A DNA stretch of 5,078 bases from Roseburia sp. (GCA_030844625.1 JAUUNJ010000221.1:1-5078); one strand, 5' to 3'. Positions 1 through 5,078 are shown, counted from the first letter of the stretch. Notes: generated by a model from the letters alone, not told the origin. Program-made: numbers and translations.

Positions 1-156
1 AATATGCCGAAGTACAGGCAAAAAAGCAAAGACTTTGTTATTGATAAGATTATTGAAAAAATTCCTGAAGAAATATTACAATTTCAGTTTTGTGAAGAAT
101 TGATGCAGAGAGATTATAATGAAATAACAAAAATAATTGAAGCATACAAACGGTGA
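1..156 (+). CDS. 3' end of an unidentified gene (partial)
   Basis: Frame 1 is open from the first base to a TGA at 154-156, giving 51 residues. It is a charged, probably helical tail with the stretches DFVIDKIIEKIPEE and ITKIIEAYKR. An ATG lies at position 4, but no ribosome binding site can be seen before it, so I read this as the C-terminus of a gene that begins outside the window. The next gene starts 19 bases after the stop, which suggests co-transcription. I do not recognise the family and assign no function. An alternative is a short 50-residue protein starting at position 4. Confidence 0.55.
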   Translation, partial: NMPKYRQKSKDFVIDKIIEKIPEEILQFQFCEELMQRDYNEITKIIEAYKR

Positions 157-165
157 TAAAAAGAT

Positions 166-170
166 GGGAG
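166..170 (+). promoter_or_regulatory. Ribosome binding site deciding the VOC start
   Basis: GGGAG lies five bases before the ATG at 176. It favours this start over the in-frame TTG at 137, which would overlap the upstream coding region, and over the in-frame ATG at 164. Family-like sequence (KNVLIVVRDIEKSKEFY) begins directly after the ATG at 176. Confidence 0.6.
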
Positions 171-175
171 AAAAA

Positions 176-640
176 ATGAAACTAAAAAATGTGCTGATCG
201 TGGTTCGCGATATAGAAAAATCAAAAGAATTTTATAAGGATTTGTTTGGATTGGAAGTAATAGCTGACTTTGATGGAAATGTAGTGTTGTCTGAGGGATT
301 AGTCCTTCAGGAAAAGAAAATATGGGAAGGATTTATTGAACAAAAGGTAGTTTGCGGAGGCAATGATGTGGAATTATATTTTGAAGAAAATAACATTGAC
401 ACTTTTTGGGAAAGACTGGAAGAGAGCAAATATGAAATAGAATATCTGAATAAATGCATAGAACATGATTGGGGACAGAGAGTTATTCGCATATATGATC
501 CGGATAAGCACATAATTGAAATTGGTGAGTCAATGGAATATGTAGTCCGAAGATTTTTGCAATCAGGGATGGATGCAGAACAGGTGGCAGAGAAAACACA
601 GTTGCCACTGACGATGATTGAAGAATTAGTGAGTTTGTAA
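176..640 (+). CDS. VOC (glyoxalase/bleomycin-resistance fold) family protein
   Basis: This 154-residue protein has the vicinal-oxygen-chelate fold pattern. The first half (residues 1-45) opens with a beta strand and the helix DIEKSKEFYKDLFGLEV. The second half holds the strand VELYFEE (65-71), the helix TFWERLEES (76-84) and the closing strands RVIRIYDPDKHIIEIGE (102-118). E66 and E115 sit where acidic metal ligands occur in the superfamily, but an N-terminal His ligand is not obvious. Members act as glyoxalases, dioxygenases, epimerases or drug-binding proteins in the cytosol, and the substrate cannot be told from sequence. After the fold, residues 121-154 form a helix-turn-helix-like tail (RRFLQSGMDAEQVAEKTQLP) that is not part of a minimal VOC domain. 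The gene follows an upstream partial gene by 19 bases and precedes a membrane protein gene by 81. Family confidence is high; function is unknown. Confidence 0.85.
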   Translation: MKLKNVLIVVRDIEKSKEFYKDLFGLEVIADFDGNVVLSEGLVLQEKKIWEGFIEQKVVCGGNDVELYFEENNIDTFWERLEESKYEIEYLNKCIEHDWGQRVIRIYDPDKHIIEIGESMEYVVRRFLQSGMDAEQVAEKTQLPLTMIEELVSL

Positions 641-704
641 AACAAGAAGTATGAAAGGTAAAAAATAGATACACTGTGAGTTGATGAAACAAGATTAAAG
701 CTTA

Positions 705-712
705 AGGGAGGT
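705..712 (+). promoter_or_regulatory. Strong ribosome binding site
   Basis: AAGGGAGG lies nine bases before the ATG at 722 and fixes the start of the membrane protein. The rest of the 641-721 gap shows no convincing promoter or hairpin, so read-through from the VOC gene is plausible. Confidence 0.6.
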
Positions 713-721
713 TGTAATCTC

Positions 722-1201
722 ATGCATTTTGGATTTTCATATGTAGGTCTGATTTTTCTTTTAATGCTTATGGCGCCTAATTTGGTGTGGACAAAGAATC
801 AGCCAAAAGACTATGAAAAATATGTAGTAAATGAAAATAAAATTCTTGTAATTTTAGAGAGAATAGGGGAAGTACTGGTCACCTGTGTTTCTTTGATTTT
901 TTCAGATTTTAATATCACACCAGTAACCACATGGACATTGTGGCTTGGCGCAGCATGTGTTCTCATGATATTGTACGAAATATATTGGATCAGATATTTT
1001 CAGAGTAATAAGACGATGCAGGATTTTTATAGTGATTTACTGGGGATTCCGGTGGCAGGGGCTACCTTACCTGTTATGTCATTTTTGCTGTTAGGGATCT
1101 ATGGAAAGAATATTTGTTTGATGATTGCTGTTATCATATTGGGAATTGGACATGTTGGAATTCATTGGAATCATAAAAAGGAGTTGAATAATACCCTTTA
1201 A
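722..1201 (+). CDS. Uncharacterised integral membrane protein
   Basis: The 159-residue product is strongly hydrophobic, with five apparent membrane segments at about residues 4-23, 48-63, 71-93, 109-126 and 130-148. A polar loop (24-47, TKNQPKDYEKYVVNENK) follows the first helix, and a short positively charged tail (HWNHKKELNNTL) ends the protein. No catalytic motif or metal-binding cluster is visible. The first helix lacks a signal-peptidase site and looks like a membrane anchor. I have an impression that similar short proteins occur as conserved hypotheticals in clostridia, but I cannot name a family. It lies between a VOC protein and a GNAT acetyltransferase and ends 35 bases before the latter, so a shared transcript is likely. 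A role in transport or small-molecule tolerance would be guesswork. The ORF is intact and has a strong ribosome binding site, so I trust it is a real gene. Confidence 0.85.
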   Translation: MHFGFSYVGLIFLLMLMAPNLVWTKNQPKDYEKYVVNENKILVILERIGEVLVTCVSLIFSDFNITPVTTWTLWLGAACVLMILYEIYWIRYFQSNKTMQDFYSDLLGIPVAGATLPVMSFLLLGIYGKNICLMIAVIILGIGHVGIHWNHKKELNNTL

Positions 1202-1236
1202 AATCTGCAGATATAAAATATTTGAGGAAAAAGTAA

Positions 1237-1674
1237 ATGAAAGTAGTGAGAGCAACAGAAACATGGCAGAAGGCAGGTGCATATTACGTGCGCATTCAGG
1301 CTATGGCAAGGCAATATAACATTAATTTAAGAGAGGAATTTGATGAACATGATACATCGGATACAAATTATATTGTTTTATTAGATAAAGAATTTCCGGT
1401 GGCTACATGCCGACTTTATGGAATTGATGAAGATAGAGCAGCCATTGGTCGTGTTGTCGTGTTACCCGAATATAGAAAAAGGGGACTTGGAAGCATGGTT
1501 GTCAAAGAGGCAGAGAATTGGATTAAAGAACAGGGATATAAAAAAATTGTTCTTGAAAGCCGGGATGTTGCTGTAGGCTTTTATGAAAAACTGGGATATA
1601 TAGCTGATTTTGACAGAATTATCAATGGGGGAACTTTCACATGCATTTATATGGAGAAGAATATTGATTCATGA
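1237..1674 (+). CDS. GNAT family N-acetyltransferase
   Basis: This 145-residue single-domain protein should transfer an acetyl group from acetyl-CoA to an amine on a small molecule or protein. The central GNAT motif A is clear at residues 72-89, with the strand RVVVLPEYR followed by the pyrophosphate loop R80-K-R-G-L-G85 and a helix. The strand YKKIVLESRD (101-110) and the C-terminal motif GFYEKLGY (114-121) complete the fold. Length is typical of the simple GNAT class. The N-terminal region, with EEFDEHD and ATCRLY, resembles the YjcF/ElaA-like group from memory; this does not fix a substrate. The ATG at 1237 is supported by GAGGAAA at 1224-1230. It follows the membrane protein by 35 bases and is the last gene before the metal module. 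No terminator is apparent after its stop. It is intact, unlike the decayed GNAT gene at 4336. Confidence 0.92.
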   Translation: MKVVRATETWQKAGAYYVRIQAMARQYNINLREEFDEHDTSDTNYIVLLDKEFPVATCRLYGIDEDRAAIGRVVVLPEYRKRGLGSMVVKEAENWIKEQGYKKIVLESRDVAVGFYEKLGYIADFDRIINGGTFTCIYMEKNIDS

Positions 1675-1704
1675 GTTAGAACAATATACAGATTAAGGTA
1701 ATGT

Positions 1705-1733
1705 TTGACAAAATGCAGAGTGTATTGTTTAAT
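1705..1733 (+). promoter_or_regulatory. Promoter of the csoR-type repressor gene
   Basis: A perfect -35 box TTGACA (1705-1710) is separated by 17 bases from a good -10 box TTTAAT (1728-1733), which predicts a transcription start near 1740. The operator at 1742-1757 then lies at or just past the start point, a position suited to repression. TAATAT at 1730-1735 is an alternative -10 box with a longer spacer. Confidence 0.75.
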
Positions 1734-1741
1734 ATATACAG

Positions 1742-1757
1742 ATACCTATATAGGTAT
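1742..1757 (+). promoter_or_regulatory. CsoR-type operator, perfect 16-bp palindrome
   Basis: ATACCTATATAGGTAT is a perfect inverted repeat between the predicted transcription start and the ribosome binding site of the repressor gene. Its outer half-sites (ATACC and GGTAT, six bases apart) are identical to those of the two sites before the ATPase gene. CsoR-family repressors are known to bind such pseudo-palindromes, so autorepression is the natural reading. The AT-only centre differs from the C-rich centre of the other two sites. Confidence 0.8.
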
Positions 1758-1762
1758 ATATG

Positions 1763-1769
1763 AAGGAGG
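1763..1769 (+). promoter_or_regulatory. Ribosome binding site of the repressor gene
   Basis: A near-ideal AAGGAGG lies six bases before the ATG at 1776 and starts five bases after the operator ends, so the leader is very compact. Confidence 0.75.
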
Positions 1770-1775
1770 CGCATT

Positions 1776-2051
1776 ATGAAAAAATGCATGGATTCTGAAA
1801 ATCTTCACCGGAGATTAAGCAAAATAATTGGTCAGGTTCAGGCGATCGACAGAATGGTAGACGAAGATGTTCCTTGTGAAGATGTTTTGGCGCAGATTAA
1901 TGCAGCCAAGTCGGCTCTGCATAAAGCAGGTCAGGTCGTATTAGAGGGGCATATTAAACATTGTGTGCGTGATGGAATTGAGAATGGAGATGCAGATAAA
2001 ACAATTGAGAATTTTACAAAAGCAGTAGAACGTTTTGCGAATATGAAATAA
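1776..2051 (+). CDS. csoR: CsoR-family metal-sensing transcriptional repressor
   Basis: The 91-residue all-helical protein matches the CsoR/RcnR (DUF156) family in length and layout. The first helix carries LHRRLSKIIGQVQAIDRM (10-27), followed by CEDVLAQINAAKSALHKAG and then EGHIKHCV. Cys34, His59 and Cys63 reproduce the spacing of the Cu(I) ligands in Mycobacterium tuberculosis CsoR (Cys36, His61, Cys65). The persulfide sensor CstR lacks that His, and nickel/cobalt RcnR has His in place of the last Cys. This favours Cu(I) sensing, although silver or another thiophilic metal cannot be excluded. The family acts as a tetramer that binds DNA in the apo form and lets go on binding metal. The gene has its own promoter and operator, and a terminator follows it. 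Operators of the same type precede the ATPase gene downstream, so the pair forms a regulated efflux system. A further Cys4 near the N-terminus is of unknown meaning. Confidence 0.92.
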   Translation: MKKCMDSENLHRRLSKIIGQVQAIDRMVDEDVPCEDVLAQINAAKSALHKAGQVVLEGHIKHCVRDGIENGDADKTIENFTKAVERFANMK

Positions 2052-2064
2052 GCACAAACTAATT

Positions 2065-2121
2065 AAAAAAGAAGTTATACACCGGGAAAGAAAATATATA
2101 GAGGTGTATAGCTTCTTTTTT
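2065..2121 (+). terminator. Intrinsic terminator after csoR
   Basis: Arms 2065-2083 and 2103-2121 pair over 19 positions with one G-U wobble, around a 19-base purine-rich loop. The right arm ends in TTCTTTTTT, giving the U-tract, and the left arm starts with six A, so the element could also work from the opposite strand. It separates the repressor transcript from the ATPase gene, which has its own promoter. Confidence 0.85.
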
Positions 2122-2231
2122 GATTGAGTGCGGTATGACAGCAGAAAAAAAGCGTATTTATGCTGCCGGACAGGGGAAAGAAATTGTAAGAGTCAAGTTG
2201 TCGGGTAAGAATATTTTATAAAAATTATAAC
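2122..2231. other. Non-coding stretch between terminator and ATPase promoter
   Basis: About 110 bases without a convincing gene. A 28-codon reading frame (ATG at 2135, TAA at 2219-2221) has no ribosome binding site and no recognisable content. An inverted repeat, GTCAAGTT (2192-2199) and AACTTGAC (2229-2236), brackets an AT-rich segment, and its right arm overlaps the -35 box of the ATPase promoter. The AT-rich bases 2209-2231 could act as an upstream promoter element; this is inference. Confidence 0.35.
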
Positions 2232-2260
2232 TTGACAACCGATACCCCCATAGGTATAAT
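2232..2260 (+). promoter_or_regulatory. Consensus promoter of the P1B ATPase gene
   Basis: TTGACA (2232-2237), exactly 17 bases, and TATAAT (2255-2260) form a full consensus housekeeping promoter with a predicted start near 2267. An AT-rich stretch lies directly upstream. A promoter this strong needs tight repression, and the first operator fills the spacer and overlaps the -10 box. Confidence 0.9.
2242..2257 (+). promoter_or_regulatory. CsoR-type operator 1 of the ATPase promoter
   Basis: ATACCCCCATAGGTAT lies in the spacer between the -35 and -10 boxes and overlaps the first three bases of TATAAT. Repressor bound here would block RNA polymerase directly. It is identical base for base to the site at 2276-2291 and shares ATACC-N6-GGTAT with the site before the repressor gene. 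Confidence 0.85.
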
Positions 2261-2275
2261 ACAAACATACTACAT

Positions 2276-2291
2276 ATACCCCCATAGGTAT
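2276..2291 (+). promoter_or_regulatory. CsoR-type operator 2 of the ATPase promoter
   Basis: A second exact copy of ATACCCCCATAGGTAT begins 34 bases after the first, about 9 to 24 bases past the predicted transcription start and directly before the ribosome binding site. Two sites around the start point suggest two repressor tetramers, possibly cooperative, although 34 bp is not a whole number of helical turns. Confidence 0.85.
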
Positions 2292-2292
2292 T

Positions 2293-2299
2293 AAAGGAG
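2293..2299 (+). promoter_or_regulatory. Ribosome binding site of the ATPase gene
   Basis: AAAGGAG lies five bases before the ATG at 2305 and supports that start. It abuts operator 2, leaving a leader of about 38 bases. Confidence 0.7.
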
Positions 2300-2304
2300 A
2301 AGTC

Positions 2305-4176
2305 ATGATTAAAAAACTGGAAAAATTGATGGAAATAGGTGGGACAAAAAAAGATATTATATTTTTAATTATTAGTGCATTTGCTCTTTTGTGCAGTATC
2401 TTTAAACTGATTCCTTTGCCCTTTGATCCGGCATGGATTGCAATCGTTCTTTGTGGATTGCCAATTATAATGGAGGCTGTTATTGGAATGATAACGGCTT
2501 TTGATATCAAAGCAGATGTATTGGTTTCAATAGCATTAATTGCATCTGTTATTATCGGTGAGGATTTTGCTGCGGGAGAAGTGGCATTTATTATGCAGTT
2601 AGGAGGGCTGTTAGAAGAACTGACAGTAGCAAAGGCAAGAGCAGGAATTGAAAAATTGGTTTCTTTAACACCTGCAAAGGCAAGAAAAATTAAAGATGAA
2701 AAAGAAATAGAAATTTCTGCTCAGGAAGTTGTTCCCGGGGATATTCTTAGAGTTCGTCCGGGAGAAACCATACCGGTAGATGGAATTATTATTTCCGGAC
2801 AATCCTCTGTGAACCAAGCGGTAATGACGGGAGAATCATTGCCTGTAGATAAAGAAGTGGGAGATGAAGTGTCCAGTGGTACAGTAAATCAGTTTGGAAC
2901 TTTTGAAATGAGGGCAGTTAAAGTTGGAGAGGACAGTTCCATTCAGAGGATGATTCGGCTGGTTCAGTCTGCAGATTCCGGAAAAGCAAAGATTGTTGGG
3001 ATTGCAGACAGATGGGCCACTTGGATTGTTGTGATAGCTTTATCAGCGGCAATGCTCACATGGATTATATCTGGAGAAATTATCCGGGCGGTTACTGTTC
3101 TGGTTGTATTTTGTCCCTGTGCATTAGTTCTTGCCACACCTACTGCGATTACAGCAGCAATTGGAAATGTTACAAAACATGGTTTTCTGGTCAGAGAGGG
3201 AGATGCCCTGGAACGACTTGCAGGAGTAAAGTTACTTACTTTTGATAAAACAGGGACTTTGACATTAGGAACGCCAAAAGTGAAGGAAGTGGTATCAATT
3301 GATGATTGTATTGATGGAGAAAAAATTTATTCTTTTGCTGCCAGTGTAGAGCAGTATTCAGAACATCCTCTTGGAAAAGCAGTTTGTAATTCTTATAAGG
3401 ATGCCGGATATACAGATATAAAATCGGCAACAGATTTTGATATGATTCCGGGCCAGGGGGTTTTAGGTATTGTAGACGGGAAAAAAATCTGTGCAGGCAA
3501 TGAAAAAATGATGTCACAGTTTGGAGTGACAGTTTCTGATATACTAAAACAGAAAACAGCAGTTTATTTGAAAAGCGGAGCCACAGTTATTTATGTTACA
3601 GTGGAAAATCGTATTACAGGATTTTTGGTTTTGGCAGATAGGATCCGAACAGAGGCAAAAGATATGATTGGTGCGTTAAAAGAATTGGAAATCAGCCCTG
3701 TACTGCTGACAGGAGATAATCAAAATGCTGCAGAAAACATTGCTGGAGAAGTTTCCATAGATAGGGTCTATGCAAATTGTCTGCCGGAAAATAAAATGAA
3801 TACCATTATCCGGTTTCAGAAAGCAAATTTTCCGGTATGCATGGTAGGGGATGGGATTAATGATGCGCCTTCCCTAAAACAGGCAGATGTCGGTATTGCG
3901 ATGGGAGGGATAGGAAGTGATATTGCAGTGGATGCAGCCGATATTGCATTGATTAATGACGATATCAAAGAACTTCCGCATCTGATTGCTATTTCTCATA
4001 GAATGATGAAGATAATCAAGTTAAATATGACATTTTCTATGGCACTTAATTTTATAGCAATTATACTGGCAATTACAGGCATATTAAATCCGGTTGTGGG
4101 TGCATTGGTACATAATGCGGGAAGTGTTATTGTTATTGTAAATTCCGCTTTATTATTAAAATGGAGGAAGAAATAA
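2305..4176 (+). CDS. Heavy-metal-translocating P1B-type ATPase (copA-like, substrate uncertain)
   Basis: This 623-residue pump uses ATP to export a soft or transition-metal ion across the cytoplasmic membrane. Eight membrane helices fit the P1B plan: about 17-36, 43-63, 70-87, 89-108, 237-257, 261-283, 573-593 and 596-618. The actuator TGES is at 175-178, the metal-site C270-P-C272 in helix 6, the phosphorylated Asp314 in DKTGTLT, the P1B-specific His-Pro at 354-355 in [11 protein letters not shown] at 383-385, TGDN at 469-472 and GDGIND at 515-520. All catalytic motifs are intact. There is no N-terminal heavy-metal-associated domain and no CxxC there. The last helix has H603-N-A-G-S607, not the copper-class MxxSS nor the zinc/cadmium-class DxG, and helix 7 has Asn582 but no Lys. 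Context with a Cu-type CsoR suggests copper, but the helix-8 motif leaves manganese, zinc, iron or another metal possible. It is repressed through two operators at its own promoter and ends just before a hairpin. Confidence 0.95.
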   Translation: MIKKLEKLMEIGGTKKDIIFLIISAFALLCSIFKLIPLPFDPAWIAIVLCGLPIIMEAVIGMITAFDIKADVLVSIALIASVIIGEDFAAGEVAFIMQLGGLLEELTVAKARAGIEKLVSLTPAKARKIKDEKEIEISAQEVVPGDILRVRPGETIPVDGIIISGQSSVNQAVMTGESLPVDKEVGDEVSSGTVNQFGTFEMRAVKVGEDSSIQRMIRLVQSADSGKAKIVGIADRWATWIVVIALSAAMLTWIISGEIIRAVTVLVVFCPCALVLATPTAITAAIGNVTKHGFLVREGDALERLAGVKLLTFDKTGTLTLGTPKVKEVVSIDDCIDGEKIYSFAASVEQYSEHPLGKAVCNSYKDAGYTDIKSATDFDMIPGQGVLGIVDGKKICAGNEKMMSQFGVTVSDILKQKTAVYLKSGATVIYVTVENRITGFLVLADRIRTEAKDMIGALKELEISPVLLTGDNQNAAENIAGEVSIDRVYANCLPENKMNTIIRFQKANFPVCMVGDGINDAPSLKQADVGIAMGGIGSDIAVDAADIALINDDIKELPHLIAISHRMMKIIKLNMTFSMALNFIAIILAITGILNPVVGALVHNAGSVIVIVNSALLLKWRKK

Positions 4177-4241
4177 TAGGATTGAAATCAAAATTTGTTG
4201 GTTAGATTAAAAATCAAATATTTAAAATCAAAAGATTAGAA

Positions 4242-4274
4242 AGAAGCCGTGGTCTAAAATAGATTACGGTTTCT
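4242..4274 (+). terminator. Probable terminator after the ATPase gene
   Basis: Arms 4242-4255 and 4261-4274 pair over 14 positions, three of them G-U, around an AAAAT loop. The following run GTTATTTC is only a weak U-tract. The hairpin starts 65 bases after the ATPase stop and no gene separates them. On the opposite strand the tail is richer in T, but I see no minus-strand gene it would serve. Confidence 0.55.
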
Positions 4275-4310
4275 GTTATTTCACCAATTCTTTTAATTGC
4301 AAATATATTG

Positions 4311-4319
4311 TGGTAAAAT
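4311..4319 (+). promoter_or_regulatory. Possible extended -10 promoter before the decayed GNAT gene
   Basis: TGGTAAAAT has the TGN extension directly before a good -10 box (TAAAAT, 4314-4319). A matching -35 box is poor (TTTTAA at 4291-4296). The start would fall near 4326, leaving only about ten leader bases before the ATG at 4336, with AAAGG at 4327-4331. It could now mainly serve the nucleotidyltransferase gene downstream. Confidence 0.35.
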
Positions 4320-4335
4320 ATTGGTTAAAGGCGAT

Positions 4336-4598
4336 ATGAAGGTAAGTAATGTGATAAAAGAAATGACAATAGAGGATTATGAAGAGCTTTTTACCATGTG
4401 GAAAGACACTCGAATATGGAACTGCGCAGTCTGGAGGATTCCAAAGAAGGAATAACCAGAGTTTGTTTAAATGTTATGGAAACAAACCAATGTGGTAAAA
4501 GATTTTGGCAAAAGCGCGGTTGGGAGAAAAAAGATTTTCCGGGATTTTACAGTAAGTCAATCGCAAATAAGATTAACGAACCGCTGTTCAAATTATAG
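4336..4598 (+). pseudogene. Decayed GNAT acetyltransferase (frameshift plus internal deletion)
   Basis: Starting at the ATG at 4336, frame 1 gives a GNAT-type N-terminus (IKEMTIEDYEELFTMWKDT) but runs into TAA at 4453-4455. The family continuation (MELRSLEDSKEGITR) lies in frame 3 from about 4416, so one base appears to be lost around 4408-4418. Restoring it puts two residues between the Thr and the Met, as in the related TPGM pattern I recall. Frame 3 then jumps from EGITR to a C-terminal GNAT segment (METNQCGKRFWQKRGWEKKDF) and stops at TAG 4596-4598. The acetyl-CoA-binding core between these parts, normally some 60-80 residues with an R/Q-x-x-G-x-G/A loop, is missing. With both lesions the product cannot be an active acetyltransferase. 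It lies 24 bases before the nucleotidyltransferase gene. A short new protein from GTG 4398 (66 codons) is possible but unlikely to be functional. Confidence 0.8.
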
Positions 4599-4601
4599 AG
4601 C

Positions 4602-4613
4602 AGGAGGGGAGGT
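4602..4613 (+). promoter_or_regulatory. Doubled ribosome binding site
   Basis: Two overlapping-range Shine-Dalgarno cores, AGGAGG (4602-4607) and GGAGGT (4608-4613), precede the ATG at 4623. The second has the better nine-base spacing. This supports the chosen start and suggests efficient translation. Confidence 0.6.
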
Positions 4614-4622
4614 AGGTTAAAT

Positions 4623-5078
4623 ATGGTTTGTGAAGAGGTATTATATCATTTTACTGAAATAAGTAAAATGATATTGGGAAAAAATCTGGTGGGAATTTAT
4701 CTGCATGGTTCAGCAGTTATGGACTGTTTTAATTCGGAGAAAAGCGATTTGGATTTGATTGTGATTGTAAAAAATAATATTCAAAATGTTGTGAAAATAG
4801 AATATATGAAGAGAATCCTAGAATTAAATAAAGATGCTCCGGGAAAGGGAATAGAGCTGAGTATGGTCAAAAAGGAATTTTGTAATCCATTTGTTTATCC
4901 TACGCCTTTCGAATTGCATTTTTCTGCAATGCATTTAGATTGGTTTAAAGAAAATCCCGAAGATTACGTTGAAAAGATGAAAGGGACAGATAAAGATTTG
5001 GCAGCCCACTTTACTATTATTAATAAATGTGGAATTGTGCTGTTTGGAGACAAAATTAGTGAAGTATTTGGAACGGTC
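4623..5078 (+). CDS. Aminoglycoside-nucleotidyltransferase-like protein (5' part)
   Basis: The frame stays open from ATG 4623 to the window edge, giving 152 residues of a protein that continues outside. The nucleotidyltransferase motif is intact: HGSAVMDCF (28-36) with Gly29-Ser30, then SDLDLIVIV (41-49) with the two metal-binding Asp residues D42 and D44. E78 in GIELSMV matches the position of the third acidic residue of AadA (E87, in VEVTIVV, from memory). Further on, YPTPFELHFS and DLAAHFTIINKCGIVLFG resemble the DUF4111 group of AadA-like proteins that follow the same fold. AadA/ANT enzymes adenylylate streptomycin, spectinomycin or similar drugs in the cytosol. Many relatives are housekeeping-like genes with no proven resistance, so I do not call it a resistance gene. 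It has a strong doubled ribosome binding site and follows a GNAT pseudogene by 24 bases. The C-terminal helical domain is not visible here. Confidence 0.85.
   Translation, partial: MVCEEVLYHFTEISKMILGKNLVGIYLHGSAVMDCFNSEKSDLDLIVIVKNNIQNVVKIEYMKRILELNKDAPGKGIELSMVKKEFCNPFVYPTPFELHFSAMHLDWFKENPEDYVEKMKGTDKDLAAHFTIINKCGIVLFGDKISEVFGTV

Noticed and set aside
137..175. TTG-initiated N-terminal extension of the VOC protein
   Set aside because: It would overlap the upstream coding frame by 20 bases and has no ribosome binding site. GGGAG before the ATG at 176 and the onset of fold-like sequence there favour the shorter form.
307..723. Minus-strand reading frame of 138 codons (and a shorter one at 483-692)
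   Set aside because: Both lie antisense to the VOC gene, are Ser/Cys/Leu-rich in the way antisense frames of AT-rich genes are, and have no family resemblance.
1203..1219. Short palindrome ATCTGCAGAT followed by TATAAAAT before the GNAT gene, as an operator and promoter
   Set aside because: No -35 box at a workable distance, and a 10-bp palindrome is not notable by itself.
2135..2221. 28-codon frame between the csoR terminator and the pump promoter, considered as a CopZ-like remnant
   Set aside because: There is no CxxC metal-binding motif, no ribosome binding site and no recognisable similarity.
2193..2510. Minus-strand reading frame of 105 codons over the pump promoter
   Set aside because: It is antisense to the pump's first helices, and its hydrophobicity mirrors that gene. 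Operators and a consensus promoter occupy its 3' part.
3012..3517. Frames inside the ATPase gene on both strands (3012-3245 plus, 3236-3517 minus)
   Set aside because: The ATPase frame is continuous with all catalytic motifs through this region, so these are shadows.
4185..4232. Three copies of AAATCAAA after the ATPase gene
   Set aside because: Spacing is irregular (26 and 14 bases) in a low-complexity A/T-rich stretch, so chance is sufficient.
4398..4598. 66-codon GTG-initiated frame as an intact small gene
   Set aside because: Its content is the shifted remainder of a GNAT protein lacking the core, and its GTG has no ribosome binding site, so it is treated as part of the pseudogene.

Overview
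The window is AT-rich, gene-dense, and reads almost entirely on the + strand. Genes have strong purine-rich Shine-Dalgarno sequences and short spacers. Protein style (Lys/Glu/Ile-rich, TTG/ATG starts, GNAT/VOC/CsoR families of typical anaerobic Firmicute flavour) suggests a low-GC Clostridia chromosome, probably Lachnospiraceae-like. That placement is inference from style and remembered family resemblance, not from a marker gene.

Left part (1-1674): the 3' end of an unidentified gene (1-156) is followed closely by a small VOC/glyoxalase-fold protein (176-640), an uncharacterised five-helix membrane protein (722-1201) and an intact GNAT acetyltransferase (1237-1674). Gaps are short and I see no terminator between them, so they may be co-transcribed.

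Centre (about 1700-4275): a self-contained metal-efflux module. A CsoR-family repressor (1776-2051) carries the Cys/His/Cys spacing of copper sensors. It has its own promoter with a perfect palindromic operator just after the predicted start point, and a strong hairpin terminator. A P1B-type heavy-metal ATPase (2305-4176) follows with an independent consensus promoter (TTGACA-N17-TATAAT). Two further operator copies flank its transcription start, one between the -35 and -10 boxes. All three sites share ATACC-N6-GGTAT, so the logic is clear: the apo-repressor shuts off itself and the pump, and metal releases both. The unusual point is the pump. It has the CPC motif but no N-terminal metal-binding domain, and its last transmembrane helix has HNAGS rather than the usual copper (MxxSS) or zinc/cadmium (DxG) signatures, so its substrate is open. 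No CopZ-type chaperone gene is visible.

Right part (4276-5078): a decayed GNAT acetyltransferase (4336-4598) with one frameshift and a deleted acetyl-CoA-binding core, then the first 152 codons of an aminoglycoside-nucleotidyltransferase-like protein (4623 to the window edge) with an intact active-site motif.

No RNA gene, insertion sequence, CRISPR array or phage gene was recognised. The most worthwhile leads are the three-operator regulatory circuit and the mismatch between a copper-type sensor and an atypical ATPase.
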